Of a stretch of DNA of 45,317 nucleotides, positions 10,070 through 20,397 are shown piece after piece. Under the pieces are notes generated by a model. It was given only the letters and a program-made list of their open reading frames with translations, did not search any database and had not been told where the DNA came from. Source of the DNA: Candidatus Saccharimonadales bacterium (GTDB lineage Bacteria > Patescibacteriota > Saccharimonadia > Saccharimonadales > JANWIN01); assembly GCA_025449905.1 (NCBI GenBank), contig JANWIN010000012.1, positions 1-45,317 of the forward strand. The letters are read 5' to 3'. Numbering within the stretch: the stretch's first letter is position 1; the number at the start of each line of letters is the position of its first letter. Position numbers and translations under genes: made by a program.

Positions 10070-10099
10070 TTGGCTATCCTAAGCCGCCTAACGTATAAT
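10070..10099 (+). promoter_or_regulatory. Putative promoter for the glycosyltransferase at 10124
   Basis: TTGGCT-18 nt-TATAAT, located inside the track's N-terminal extension, so the GTG at 10124 is the likelier start. Confidence 0.5.
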
Positions 10100-10123
10100 T
10101 TAATCACCCAAGAGAACAAACCT

Positions 10124-11197
10124 GTGAAAATAGCCTATATTTTATCTTATAAATATCCTAATTACATTCGTACGCAATTTTTGTTGCAGACAATGGCCAC
10201 GATTCCTGATGCCGAGGTGTTAAAAGCTATAAATTCTCACAAAAATATTCTGCGTTACCCCGAAACACTAATAAGGCTGCTTTGGCTACGTCTTAAGCAT
10301 CGGCCGGATGTTTATATGCTCGGCTTTAGGGGCACAGAAATTTATTGGCCGGTTCGCTTATTAACTCTTGGCAAGCCTTTAATTTATGACGAATTCTTAA
10401 GCCCCTATCTTTGGATAGTTGAGGAGCATAAAAAGTTCAAGCCTGGAAGTTTTGGTGCTAGATTAGTTAAAACTTATGCCAAAAGTCTTGTAAAAAGCTC
10501 TAAACTAGTTTTGAGCGATACTGATGCACAGGCTGATTATTCGTCTGAGAAACTAGGTGTTAGGCGCGACAAATACCTGACTTTATACGTAGGCACCGAT
10601 GAAAAATTATTTAAACCGCTAAAACAGGTTAAAACCAAGGACTTTGTAGTTCTATTTTATGGTTATTTTTTACCCCTCCACGGCATGAAATATATTGTTG
10701 AAGCCGCTAAAAAGTTAAAAAATCAGCGAAATATTAAATTCATTATTGCCGGCGGCGCCACAAGGGAAAAAGATTTAAATGAGTTTCTTAATTCAGTTAG
10801 GAAATTCGGGCTAACCAATATTGAGCATCATGACTGGATAAATTATGAAGACATCCCGAAATATATTGCCAAGGCTGATCTTTGCTTGGGTGGCCCGTTT
10901 GGCGATACACCGCAGGCTCAAAAAGTAATTACAGGCAAGACCTTCCAATTTTTAGCTATGGCTAAAGCTACGCTGATAGGCCAGGTTAAAGAGTCAGTTA
11001 GTTTTATTGACGGAAAAAACTGCCTAATAGTCCCGCAGGGCTCCGGTGAGGCAATTGCTGAGAAGATTGTGTGGGCTTATAACAATAAAGACAAACTAGA
11101 AGCAATTGGTAAGCAGGGCCAAGCTTTATATAAAGAAAAGTTTTCACAAGCCGCCCAGAGACCTAAGCTTGAACAAGCGCTAAAAAAATTAACTTAA
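10124..11197 (+). CDS. GT4-like glycosyltransferase
   Basis: Start revised to GTG (VKIAYILSYKYPNYIRTQ); IIAGGATREKDLNEFL and LGGPFGDTPQAQKVITGKTFQFLAMAKATLIG. Confidence 0.8.
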   Translation: MKIAYILSYKYPNYIRTQFLLQTMATIPDAEVLKAINSHKNILRYPETLIRLLWLRLKHRPDVYMLGFRGTEIYWPVRLLTLGKPLIYDEFLSPYLWIVEEHKKFKPGSFGARLVKTYAKSLVKSSKLVLSDTDAQADYSSEKLGVRRDKYLTLYVGTDEKLFKPLKQVKTKDFVVLFYGYFLPLHGMKYIVEAAKKLKNQRNIKFIIAGGATREKDLNEFLNSVRKFGLTNIEHHDWINYEDIPKYIAKADLCLGGPFGDTPQAQKVITGKTFQFLAMAKATLIGQVKESVSFIDGKNCLIVPQGSGEAIAEKIVWAYNNKDKLEAIGKQGQALYKEKFSQAAQRPKLEQALKKLT

Positions 11198-12279
11198 GTC
11201 TTTACGACGTCGGTATAAATTTGACGGTAGTCTTTAACCATATTATTAAACGGTGAATTTTTTTGGGGTTTGGAGCGGATCTTTTGATTGTTTACAAGCT
11301 CAGCCATCTTTAAGCCAAACGCCGCCCAGCCCTTGGTTATATCTTGAGAGGTAATTAAATCGGAAGTTGATTCGTCAAGGTCAATAACGCTGCTAATAAG
11401 TATAGGTGTGCTAAGCTGCAGGGATTCAGTCAAGATCAGCGGCGGCTGGAACTTACTGTCCATCTTTTTAACGGGGTAAATAGTTAGATCAGCAGCTTCG
11501 AGCAAGGAAATTATTTGGTCGGTTTCACCAAGCGTGATAACGCGGCCAGGGAATTCTTTGGCGATAGCTTCGCCGGTTCCTTCTTTGTCAAAACGGCAAG
11601 CTAAAACTACAAGTGCATTTTTAGTGTTCTCAAGAAAAATTTTCAGACATTCACTAAAGCTAGCATCTACGCCGAGTCTTTCAAATTCGCCGGGGAATAA
11701 AACGACTTTTTCGGCTTCTTTAAATAAAGTTCGGCGAGTGTCAGCTCGTCTTTTTTCGTCATAAGCAATGCGCTTATCTGCAGGCCATGGCGTAATTAAA
11801 GATACTGAATCCCGCAGCTGCTTAACCTGTCTATAAACGCTTGGCGATTGGCAAACAATCCAGTCGCCCCAGAGTAGATTAGCCAATTGCTCATTACTAA
11901 TACTTACCTCGGGCAACCCAGTAACTGTCTGTACAAAAACGGTGCCGCTACGCTTAGCTTTTTTGGTGGCCGCCTTGAGCAGCTTTACGTTTTGGCTAGT
12001 TGGTATATGGGCGGTATGAACAACATTGTATTTATTAGCTTTTCGGTAAACGCCCAGAATAAACTCGTACCTAAGCCTTAAATTCCAGCCAAGGCCGCTA
12101 AAAACTTTTTCAGTGCCAATTCCAGGAATAGGGTATTTAGTAGCAGTAAAGACAGCTGGATTTATGGCACTGTCATCAGTCAGAACATTAGCTAAATCAG
12201 ACAGAAGTACAAAGCCGCCCTCCCGCGGCGGTGATTCAAAGGCTCTTGAGGCTAAGAGTAGTCTTATTTTGCCGCTCAT
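11194..12279 (-). CDS. GT4-like glycosyltransferase
   Basis: ORF with Rossmann-like halves and VVLFPGEFERLGVDASF; start overlaps the upstream stop (TGATG). Confidence 0.7.
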   Translation of the reverse strand: MSGKIRLLLASRAFESPPREGGFVLLSDLANVLTDDSAINPAVFTATKYPIPGIGTEKVFSGLGWNLRLRYEFILGVYRKANKYNVVHTAHIPTSQNVKLLKAATKKAKRSGTVFVQTVTGLPEVSISNEQLANLLWGDWIVCQSPSVYRQVKQLRDSVSLITPWPADKRIAYDEKRRADTRRTLFKEAEKVVLFPGEFERLGVDASFSECLKIFLENTKNALVVLACRFDKEGTGEAIAKEFPGRVITLGETDQIISLLEAADLTIYPVKKMDSKFQPPLILTESLQLSTPILISSVIDLDESTSDLITSQDITKGWAAFGLKMAELVNNQKIRSKPQKNSPFNNMVKDYRQIYTDVVKT

Positions 12280-13502
12280 CAACTAGCCTTCAGCTTGTGT
12301 AGTGAACCGCGGGCTTTTCTTTTGGCTTTAGCCAGGTAGTGTTTAAAAAGAGCCTTGTTCTTCTTTAAATGATTGCGAAGCGGCGTACGACTTTTTTTAA
12401 CTAATTTAACACCCAGACTTTTTCCGGCCTCCACATTACCTAAATTAAAATAAACAGATTTATCAGACGGCTGAGTAAAGCTGTAACCATTACTAATTAA
12501 AAACTCTGATAAAACACTAACAGCTTCACCAGATTTAAACGAACTAGGCTCAAGTTTAATATTTAAGCTAGCCGCCATTTTAACCAGGCGCTCGATATAA
12601 TCTTGGGCAATCGCCGGTTTATGAATGAGGGCATGATAAAGTAGGCTATAAAAATAATCTTTGGGGGCAGGGGTGTAAAAGTTTTTTTTGTCATACACTC
12701 GATTTTCTAAAATGGCCTCTTGCCACTTAAGATCATAATAATTGTCGCCCAGACAACGGAAGTCAAAATGTACCGGCTGGTTATTAATAGTGACTTGGTT
12801 ATAAACACGAGTAGGACTCTTAAATACCGGCTTAGAATTTGTAATTAAACAAGAGTCAGTATAGCTAGCTACAAATAAATCTATATCGCCGTGATCTTTA
12901 GCGTAGTATTTATCGGGCAACGGCTCAAAATTTCGCAGCACCACATAGTCAATAGTGTTATTTAGAACATACAACAGCTCTTTAAGACTGCCCCAGCCAT
13001 CCGACCCGACCACATCCTCGTGCCATTTCTCAATTTTTTGTTTGGCGGGTTGTTTAAGTAAGTCATTAATATTTTTGCCAAACAATAGAGTTAAATCATG
13101 GTCAGTTTCGCGAACCGTGTTCGTACCGTGCACACGGTGGCCGCCGCCGGTCCAATCACGGTGCCTAGACTTTGCCAAAAACAAATTTGAATTAACGTTT
13201 TTATCGCCTTTAGAGGTGGTGTGGACCTTGTAGATAGGTTTTTTATCTTCAACAATGACAACTAAAAACGAATTGGTACCAACATGTATTTCTTTTTTGG
13301 AATTAGGCGGCAGGCTAGTGCCGTAAAAGCGCGATAAATTCTCACTAAATTTCTTTTTGGTCCAATAAACTTCGTAGGTTCTGAGTATCTTAAAATTCTT
13401 GGAAATGTCAGCTATGATTTTATCTTCCACAACACGAGCGTTTTCCCAGACGATAAAGAGATGTACTTCACTTTTTGAATAGTCGTTTTTTATAGCCGGC
13501 AT
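12279..13502 (-). CDS. Putative nucleotidyltransferase-like protein of the polysaccharide locus
   Basis: KDHGDIDLFV resembles the GS/GD-x-D-x-D core of nucleotidyltransferases; N-terminal region unknown. Confidence 0.45.
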   Translation of the reverse strand: MPAIKNDYSKSEVHLFIVWENARVVEDKIIADISKNFKILRTYEVYWTKKKFSENLSRFYGTSLPPNSKKEIHVGTNSFLVVIVEDKKPIYKVHTTSKGDKNVNSNLFLAKSRHRDWTGGGHRVHGTNTVRETDHDLTLLFGKNINDLLKQPAKQKIEKWHEDVVGSDGWGSLKELLYVLNNTIDYVVLRNFEPLPDKYYAKDHGDIDLFVASYTDSCLITNSKPVFKSPTRVYNQVTINNQPVHFDFRCLGDNYYDLKWQEAILENRVYDKKNFYTPAPKDYFYSLLYHALIHKPAIAQDYIERLVKMAASLNIKLEPSSFKSGEAVSVLSEFLISNGYSFTQPSDKSVYFNLGNVEAGKSLGVKLVKKSRTPLRNHLKKNKALFKHYLAKAKRKARGSLHKLKAS

Positions 13503-13515
13503 TACCTAATTCTAC

Positions 13516-14886
13516 CTAAAACTTGAGAACTTTATTAAGCCAAAACCGCAAATATTTAAAAGGCAGCGACCAAACACCAAGGTAACGCTTAACCAAAAAT
13601 AGCATAATAATATTGGCTACAGTAATAGTGACGGCCGTCACTAATCCGGCGCCAAAAACTCCAAGTGAGGGGATTAAAACTAGCCCCATCACAATATTTA
13701 CTACCAATGAAACACCAACCGCCCCGGCTAAAGCTTTTTCATGACCGGTCATAGCTAAAATGAATAGCGTTGGCCCGACAGCAATATTTATTAGCTGGCC
13801 AACAGCCAGAATCATCAGCGAACTATCGCCAGCCGTAAATTCCGGGCCAAACAAACCAAGCACAAAACTGGGGAATAAAAACATCACTAGAAAGAGTGGC
13901 AGTGCCAAAAGGAAGCCGAAAGCACTAACTTTGCCAAATAAAATTTCCAATTTTTGTTTTTCGTTTTTCGCATAAAGTTCAGAAATCGTGGTGCCGGCAA
14001 TGGTATTTATGGCCGTCAATATTAACGACAAAACTAGAGAAATTTTAAGGGCAGCGCTAAAAATACCGACTTCTTTGCTATTGGCATGAGCGCCTAATAT
14101 TAGGACACTGGCTTGGCCAATCATGGTAGTGGCAAAGGCTACAAACAATAAAGGCAGACCGCTGGCTAGCAATATCTTATAGCTATATGACTGTTTAATT
14201 CGACTTTTTGGCAGGTGATGATTTGTAAAGTAAATACTGGCTCCCAGAGCGATAAAACAAGCGATAACAAAGCCCACTGCCACACCCATAAGACCGTAAA
14301 TAAAGCCCAGAGTTAATATAGACACTACGCCAAGGGCGTAAATAACAATTCGCTCGATGATTAAAGCTTCCTTGGTTCGCTTTAAGGAACGCAAAACGCC
14401 GCCGTAAATATATCTAAGGGCAAAGGGAACGGCTGATAGCGAAAAAACCCGCAGATATGAGGTTAATGATGGATTATGAAAAATATTGTTAGAAATCCAA
14501 CCGGCAAATATAAACAGCAAAATAGAAATAGCTAGGGTGTTATAAAAAGCTAATTTAAGCGAAGAATTTTTAACAGCCTGGGCTTGGTCATAATCTTTTT
14601 TGTTAAGCAGTGGCGGGATCAAACGAATAACTGTTCTATCCAGACCTAAATAGCCAAATAGGGTAAGTATCATTATCACTGAAAAACACAAGTAAAAAAT
14701 ACCGGTGCCATTTGCGCCAAATCTTCGAGCAATTAATAAATCAAAAATAAACTGGATACCGGCGGCACTGCCCAGGATAATTAAGGCCCAGATAGAATGT
14801 TTTATGACCTCGATGAAGTGCTCATCGCCGGTTGACACAAGCTGACGAAGGCGAGATTTCTCAAATCGCTTGTAACCTATAGACAT
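13516..14886 (-). CDS. Polysaccharide flippase, Wzx/MATE-like
   Basis: Polytopic; FDLLIARRFGANGTGIFYLCFSVIMILTLFGYLGLDRTVIRL typical of Wzx-family transporters; start revised to MSIGYKRF with upstream AAAGG. Confidence 0.85.
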   Translation of the reverse strand: MSIGYKRFEKSRLRQLVSTGDEHFIEVIKHSIWALIILGSAAGIQFIFDLLIARRFGANGTGIFYLCFSVIMILTLFGYLGLDRTVIRLIPPLLNKKDYDQAQAVKNSSLKLAFYNTLAISILLFIFAGWISNNIFHNPSLTSYLRVFSLSAVPFALRYIYGGVLRSLKRTKEALIIERIVIYALGVVSILTLGFIYGLMGVAVGFVIACFIALGASIYFTNHHLPKSRIKQSYSYKILLASGLPLLFVAFATTMIGQASVLILGAHANSKEVGIFSAALKISLVLSLILTAINTIAGTTISELYAKNEKQKLEILFGKVSAFGFLLALPLFLVMFLFPSFVLGLFGPEFTAGDSSLMILAVGQLINIAVGPTLFILAMTGHEKALAGAVGVSLVVNIVMGLVLIPSLGVFGAGLVTAVTITVANIIMLFLVKRYLGVWSLPFKYLRFWLNKVLKF

Positions 14887-14985
14887 GAAACCTTTCTTAT
14901 ATGGTGAATTATAACATTCATATTGCCCTCTGGCATTGAGGTCAAGCAACGGCAATCCCTTAGTAAAAGACAGAGCGTCATAAAA

Positions 14986-15014
14986 TTGACAAATAGCTTA
15001 AACTATAGTATTAT
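14986..15014 (+). promoter_or_regulatory. Consensus promoter, leaderless configuration
   Basis: TTGACA-17 nt-TATTAT, then 6 nt (AACACT), then ATG at 15021. Confidence 0.85.
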
Positions 15015-15020
15015 AACACT

Positions 15021-15788
15021 ATGTCTGTAAAAATTGGGGCCTGGAATGTAAGCGGAGCTCTTGGCAAACCAGAAATGGCCCCTGTAGTATTAGAAATGAT
15101 GCAACGAATAGGTGCTGATGTCTGGGTCTTAAGCGAGGCCCTGGATATTAATGAGGATTTGCTGGTTAGAGAAGATTTTGAAAGGGACGGCTTTGAAGTC
15201 CAAATTGTTGATAGAGAAATTACTGATACAAGAGGCGATAAAATGCTTGTAGTACTAAATAGATTGGGCCCTAAAGCCACTAAGCTGGCCTTGGCTCATC
15301 GCCAGGGTGCATCAGCAGATATATCACTGGCTTCAGACGGAAAGGCAATTAGAGTTGTGGGCGCCCACTTTGATGATCGGCGTGAGCAAAGTCGACTGGA
15401 TATGGCCCAGGCCTTTATAGATTATAAAAATGCCAATCCCAACGTACCGACTATATTAGCCGGTGACATCAACGCCATGCACGGCGATGATGACATAGCG
15501 AAACTCTTGCAAAGTCGACGCGTTAGATTAGCGGCTTTTCTTATACCAATGCCCAGGAATTTGGATGGTCGTTTAGTGGCAATGGCTGACGGTCGAACGA
15601 TGGCTTTATTGGAGCAGGCTGATATGCAAGATGCTGACTCCCTACATCAACCAACCATGCATTATCCTATAATACCGGGTGTCCAATTAGACCACATCAT
15701 GCATCCAAGCGAAGTTAGAGCCACTAATTTTGAAGCGCATGCCACATACACAAATCACCGAGCCATAACTGCAACCATCGAAACCTAA
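15021..15788 (+). CDS. Endonuclease/exonuclease/phosphatase (EEP) family protein
   Basis: IGAWNVSG..., WVLSEA, TILAGDINAMHGDDD, ...QLDHIMHP and TNHRAITA motifs. Confidence 0.8.
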   Translation: MSVKIGAWNVSGALGKPEMAPVVLEMMQRIGADVWVLSEALDINEDLLVREDFERDGFEVQIVDREITDTRGDKMLVVLNRLGPKATKLALAHRQGASADISLASDGKAIRVVGAHFDDRREQSRLDMAQAFIDYKNANPNVPTILAGDINAMHGDDDIAKLLQSRRVRLAAFLIPMPRNLDGRLVAMADGRTMALLEQADMQDADSLHQPTMHYPIIPGVQLDHIMHPSEVRATNFEAHATYTNHRAITATIET

Positions 15789-15793
15789 GATTA

Positions 15794-16735
15794 TTATTTC
15801 TTATATCGTTGTTCTTTTGTTCGTTCCAGCTGGTCTTCTATAAGGACACGGTTAATGCGGATTAAATCGGCTACAATGCCAAGGGTTAAGGACAGGAACG
15901 AAGCAATTAGTAAAATACTACCACCAATTAGTGACTGTAGGTGACTACCACCAACACCTTCAATCACAAACAACATATAGCGAATAAATGGATATAAACC
16001 AGCTACAAATAAAAAGAACGCTAAACTCAAAAATATCATATAGGGTTTATACATTATGTAAGCCCTAACAATAGCGCTCGTGGATTTTCGAACATGCTGC
16101 CAGGTGGATTTAAACAAACGTGACTCTCGGGTCTTAGGATTAGTAGTTATCGGGATGCTAGTTATAGCTAAGCGCTTTACGCCGGCTTGGATAATAGTTT
16201 CCATGCAATAGCTAAAAGTCGTAACTAGATTTAGCCGCAACAGAGACTTTCTGGAATAAGCCCTAAAACCGCTGGCGGCGTCCGGAATATTAGTGCCAGC
16301 AGCTTTATTAACGACGAAACTGCCAAAACGCTGCAATAATTTTTTAAGCGGTGAAAAGTGGGCAATTTTAGCTGTCTGTCGGTCGGCAATAACAATATCG
16401 GCTCGTCCTTCAACAATTGGCTTTACCAGCTCAGGAATTTTCTCCTGCGGGTATTGGTTGTCGCCATCAGTGTTAACTACAATATCGGCGCCCAGTTCCA
16501 GGGCTCGATTGACACCATCGCGGAACGAACGGGCCAGACCTTGGTTGCCGGCGTGACGAACAAAGTGCTTAACACTGTGATTTTTAGCAATTTCAATAGT
16601 TTTATCAGTTGAGCCGTCATCGATAATTAAAATTTCAATTTCATCAACACCATTAATTTTAGTCGGGATGGATTTAAGAACCAGCGGCAAAGTTTTTTCT
16701 TCGTTTAAACAGGGAACTTGAACTACTAATTTCAT
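15794..16735 (-). CDS. GT2-family glycosyltransferase with C-terminal TM segments
   Basis: VPCLNEEKTLPLVL, EILIIDDGSTDKTIEIA, VVNTDGDNQYPQEKIPELV, ASGFRAYSRKSL. Confidence 0.9.
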   Translation of the reverse strand: MKLVVQVPCLNEEKTLPLVLKSIPTKINGVDEIEILIIDDGSTDKTIEIAKNHSVKHFVRHAGNQGLARSFRDGVNRALELGADIVVNTDGDNQYPQEKIPELVKPIVEGRADIVIADRQTAKIAHFSPLKKLLQRFGSFVVNKAAGTNIPDAASGFRAYSRKSLLRLNLVTTFSYCMETIIQAGVKRLAITSIPITTNPKTRESRLFKSTWQHVRKSTSAIVRAYIMYKPYMIFLSLAFFLFVAGLYPFIRYMLFVIEGVGGSHLQSLIGGSILLIASFLSLTLGIVADLIRINRVLIEDQLERTKEQRYKK

Positions 16736-18117
16736 AATTTATTTCTTCCGTTTCTTCCTACACCAGTATAATCTAATCCGGCCTTCTCAACTTTATCAAT
16801 TGAATAAACATCCATGCAGTCAACCAGTAGCTTGCCGCGCATTAAAGATTTTAATTTAGAAAGATTGTAGCGCAAAAATTCCGGCCAATCAGTGGTGATA
16901 AAAACAGCGTCAGCATTTTTGACTGCCGCTTCTAGCGACTGGCAAACTTCAATATGGCGTTGCAAGTTTTCTTCGGCTTCACCCTTAGCCTTGGGATCAA
17001 AAACTCTAACTTCAGCCCTATTTCTGGCTAAGATATTAGCCAGAGCTACACCCGGTGATTTGCGCGCATCACTGGTACCGGCTTTATATGACAAACCTAG
17101 TACAGCCACTTTTTTATTCTCTAGCTTTCCAAGTATTTTCTTAGCTTTATTGGCAATGTAGCCGGGCATGGAAAAGTTTAATTCAGTCGCAGCTGTCATT
17201 ATTTGCAGATCGACACCATATTCACTGGCGCTGCTAATAAGACCGCTGACATCTTTAGGAAAACAGCCACCGCCATATCCCCGGCCAGCGTTTAAAAAAG
17301 CCCGGCCAATGCGTTTATCAGCTCCGACCACATCCATAACTTCATTAATATCTGCATCACTGTGATCAGCGAGCTTGGCAATTGAGTTAGCAAATGAAAT
17401 CTTTAACGCCAAAAATGCATTGGCGGTAACTTTGATAAGTTCAGCGCTGCTGCGGTTAGTTATGAAGTATTGACCTTTGTGTAATTTGTCGGCCGATTTT
17501 AATTTGGCAAGGCTAGCTATCCTACTGCGCTTGGCTTCAATGCTTTGGTAAAGCTTTATTATCTTATTGGCGGCTGCCTTGTTGTCACTACCGACTACTA
17601 CTCGATCAAACCATAGCGTGTCAATTATGGCCGTGCCCTCGCGTAAAAATTCTGGATTAGAAACATAAGCCGCGTTAACTTTAAAGTTAGTAAACAACTC
17701 TTGAATTTTCACACCGGTGCCAACAGGCACGGTACTTTTTTGAGCATAGATAGTACCTGATTTAAGATATTTTGCGGCTTCGCTAGCGGCCGCAAAAACG
17801 TAGCTTAGGTTTGAGCTGCCATCTGGGTTATCGGGCGTCCCGACACACGAAAAAATAATAGAACTATTAGGCACAGCCAAACTGTAATCATCAGTCGGAA
17901 TAAGGCGTTTAGTATTAACGGCCTTTTTAATTAAGACGTCTATGCCATCTTCGTAAAAAAACGAACGTCCGCTTTGTATAATCTTTAACTTTCGTGCGTC
18001 GGGTTCAATTAAATAAACAGTTTGTCCGGCATTAGATAGTACTGCGGCCGTCGAAAGGCCAACATAGCCCGCCCCCAACACCGTAATAGTAGTCTGGGTA
18101 GTTCCTGAACTCTTCAT
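16732..18117 (-). CDS. UDP-glucose/GDP-mannose dehydrogenase family protein
   Basis: VLGAGYVGLSTAAVLSNAG, NPEFLREGTAIID, GRGYGGGCFPKDVSGLI, LGLSYKAGTSDARKSP. Confidence 0.93.
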   Translation of the reverse strand: MKSSGTTQTTITVLGAGYVGLSTAAVLSNAGQTVYLIEPDARKLKIIQSGRSFFYEDGIDVLIKKAVNTKRLIPTDDYSLAVPNSSIIFSCVGTPDNPDGSSNLSYVFAAASEAAKYLKSGTIYAQKSTVPVGTGVKIQELFTNFKVNAAYVSNPEFLREGTAIIDTLWFDRVVVGSDNKAAANKIIKLYQSIEAKRSRIASLAKLKSADKLHKGQYFITNRSSAELIKVTANAFLALKISFANSIAKLADHSDADINEVMDVVGADKRIGRAFLNAGRGYGGGCFPKDVSGLISSASEYGVDLQIMTAATELNFSMPGYIANKAKKILGKLENKKVAVLGLSYKAGTSDARKSPGVALANILARNRAEVRVFDPKAKGEAEENLQRHIEVCQSLEAAVKNADAVFITTDWPEFLRYNLSKLKSLMRGKLLVDCMDVYSIDKVEKAGLDYTGVGRNGRNKL

Positions 18118-18138
18118 TACTTGAGTAAATTATATCAG

Positions 18139-19002
18139 TTAAGTGCTAATTAAGGACTTTAAATATTGGCCATAACCGCTCTTTTGCAGCGGCTCAGCCA
18201 ATTTAGCCAATTGCTCGGCTGAAATAAAACCTTGGCGGAAGGCAATTTCTTCAATACAGCCAATTTTAATTGCTTGACGCTCTTCAATGACGCTCACAAA
18301 TTGGGCGGCTTGATTCATAGCCTCAAAAGTACCGGTGTCTAACCAGGCTGTGCCGTGGTCCAGCAAACAGACTTTCAACTTACCTTTATCCAAATAGGCG
18401 TTAAGCACCGAAACTATTTCAAGCTCGCCGCGATCGCTGGGCTTAACGTTTTTGGCAATTTCAACCACTTCGTTATCACAAAAATATAGACCAGCGTTTG
18501 CGTAACTGGTTTTTGGCGTAGTTGGTTTTTCAGTTAATGACAATACGTTCATGTCCTTATCAAATTCATAAATACCATAGCGCTCAGGATCTTTAACTTG
18601 GGCAGCGAAACCAACGGCACCGTCTACGTCAGTGTATTCTTTAAGTTGTTTATCGATCTGACTGCCGTAAAAAAGATTGTCGCCTAAAATCATGGCCACC
18701 TTGTCGCTACCGATAAACTCAGCACCAACGATGAAAGCATCAGCTAGGCCGCGGGGCTCTTCCTGGACTTTATAGCTGAATTTACAGCCAATCTGATGGC
18801 CGTCGCCTAGTAACTGCTCAAAACGCGGTAAATCCTGCGGTGTAGAAATTATTAAAATTTCACGAATGCCAGCACTCATAAGCGTGCTTAGCGGGTAATA
18901 TACCATCGGCTTATCATGAATCGGCATCAGCTGCTTACTCAGCACTAAAGTAATAGGATATAGCCTTGTACCGCTACCGCCGGCTAGAATGATACCTTTC
19001 AT
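18139..19002 (-). CDS. rmlA: Glucose-1-phosphate thymidylyltransferase
   Basis: MKGIILAGGSGTRLYPITLVLSKQLMPIHDKPMVYYPLSTLM; start revised to 19002, overlapping the rmlD stop. Confidence 0.95.
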   Translation of the reverse strand: MKGIILAGGSGTRLYPITLVLSKQLMPIHDKPMVYYPLSTLMSAGIREILIISTPQDLPRFEQLLGDGHQIGCKFSYKVQEEPRGLADAFIVGAEFIGSDKVAMILGDNLFYGSQIDKQLKEYTDVDGAVGFAAQVKDPERYGIYEFDKDMNVLSLTEKPTTPKTSYANAGLYFCDNEVVEIAKNVKPSDRGELEIVSVLNAYLDKGKLKVCLLDHGTAWLDTGTFEAMNQAAQFVSVIEERQAIKIGCIEEIAFRQGFISAEQLAKLAEPLQKSGYGQYLKSLIST

Positions 19003-19847
19003 TTTTTCAACTCCTGCTTTACGTAATCTCTCAAATCTTCCCGCCAATCGTGAGGTTTAAAACCGGTGGCTTTAATTTTAGCTAAATCAAGCGTGCTATT
19101 CAAAGGCCGCTTAGCTGATCTGGGCTTATCTTTTAGATATTCAGTCGTAGAAATGTTTTTGATAAGTCCTTCAAAACCAGCTTCTTTGAAAATTTCCCTG
19201 GCAATATCGGCCCAGGAAATCGGTGGACCATCATTGGTAATGTTATAAGTACTATAAGGCGTATGCTTACTTAATAAATAGTCTATAGCCCGGACTAGTT
19301 CGCTGGTAAATGTCAGACGGCCAATTTGATCGGCCACGACGCTTGGGCTGATACCTTTTTTACCTAGCTCAAGCATGGTTCGAACAAAGTTTTTACCGTC
19401 GCCAATAACCCAGGAAGTTCTTAAAATATAATGCTTAGGCAGTTTGGTTACAATTTTATCGCCTTCAGCTTTGGTTGAGCCATAAACGTTAAGCGGGCTA
19501 TATGGTTCATCTTCAGTGTGAGGCGTTTTGCTGCCGTCAAAAACATAATCAGTTGACATATGAACTAACGTTAATTCCTTACTTTTAGCTACCTCGGCTA
19601 GATTTGCAACACCTTCAACATTTACTTTTTGGGCCAGCTTTTGTCCCTCGGTTGTCTCAGCGCCGTCAACATCGGTGTAAGCTGCGGCATTTAAGATAAC
19701 CCTAGTACCCGTCCAGTTAAAATTCTTAACAGCTTCGACCTTACTTATATCCAAGCTGTCTACATCAACAGTTCGAGCATCTTTATATTGTTCATGCAAA
19801 GCCCGGCCTAACTGCCCATTTGCGCCGATGATTAAAATTTCACTCAT
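18999..19847 (-). CDS. rmlD: dTDP-4-dehydrorhamnose reductase
   Basis: ILIIGANGQLGRALHEQY, VHMSTDYVFDG, YSPLNVYGSTKAEGD. Confidence 0.93.
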   Translation of the reverse strand: MSEILIIGANGQLGRALHEQYKDARTVDVDSLDISKVEAVKNFNWTGTRVILNAAAYTDVDGAETTEGQKLAQKVNVEGVANLAEVAKSKELTLVHMSTDYVFDGSKTPHTEDEPYSPLNVYGSTKAEGDKIVTKLPKHYILRTSWVIGDGKNFVRTMLELGKKGISPSVVADQIGRLTFTSELVRAIDYLLSKHTPYSTYNITNDGPPISWADIAREIFKEAGFEGLIKNISTTEYLKDKPRSAKRPLNSTLDLAKIKATGFKPHDWREDLRDYVKQELKK

Positions 19848-20397
19848 TTTTTAATGCATCTTTAAGTGCCGGATTATTACGATCTTTTTCGGAAATAATT
19901 AAACCCTGGCCTTCTTTAATCGGCCAATCAATGGCTAGGTCTGGGTCAAGCGGGTTACAGGCTGCCCCGGGCATATTGGGCATCCATTCCTTTTCAAAAT
20001 AATAAAGATAAACTGACGGCTCATCACTAATTGATTGAAAAGAATTACCCAGCCCGCTAGTCACAAACAAACCCTGACCGCGTTCCAGTTCAAAGCCTTG
20101 CCACTGACCGCTAGACTGTGAAGTTGAGCGCAGATCAACAATCACGGCGTAAACTTTTCCACTGACTACAGCTACCAACTTGTGAGCCGCTTCAGCGTGG
20201 ATGCCGCGGACGGCGCCCTTAAGCGTTAGGGGGGCGTTTAGCTGAGGCCGTTCATTTAACGACGGCAAACCGGACTTTTCAAAATCAGACTGACGATAAA
20301 ATTCCATAACCGAACCGCGCTCGTCGGCAATGACTTTAAATCGAACCTCGTATAGGCCATCGATTTTAGTTTGCTTTACACTGATTTCCTGGTTCAC
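19840..20397 (-). CDS. rmlC: dTDP-4-dehydrorhamnose 3,5-epimerase family
   Basis: DERGSVMEFYRQSDF, KGAVRGIHAEAAHKLVAVVSGKVYAVIVDLR; rml operon context. Confidence 0.88.
   Translation of the reverse strand: MNQEISVKQTKIDGLYEVRFKVIADERGSVMEFYRQSDFEKSGLPSLNERPQLNAPLTLKGAVRGIHAEAAHKLVAVVSGKVYAVIVDLRSTSQSSGQWQGFELERGQGLFVTSGLGNSFQSISDEPSVYLYYFEKEWMPNMPGAACNPLDPDLAIDWPIKEGQGLIISEKDRNNPALKDALKNE

Noticed and set aside
10022-10123. TTG-initiated N-terminal extension of the glycosyltransferase at 10022
   Set aside because: It contains a TTGGCT-18-TATAAT promoter-like element for the downstream GTG and overlaps the minus-strand promoter; the protein family signal begins at VKIAYILSYKYP.
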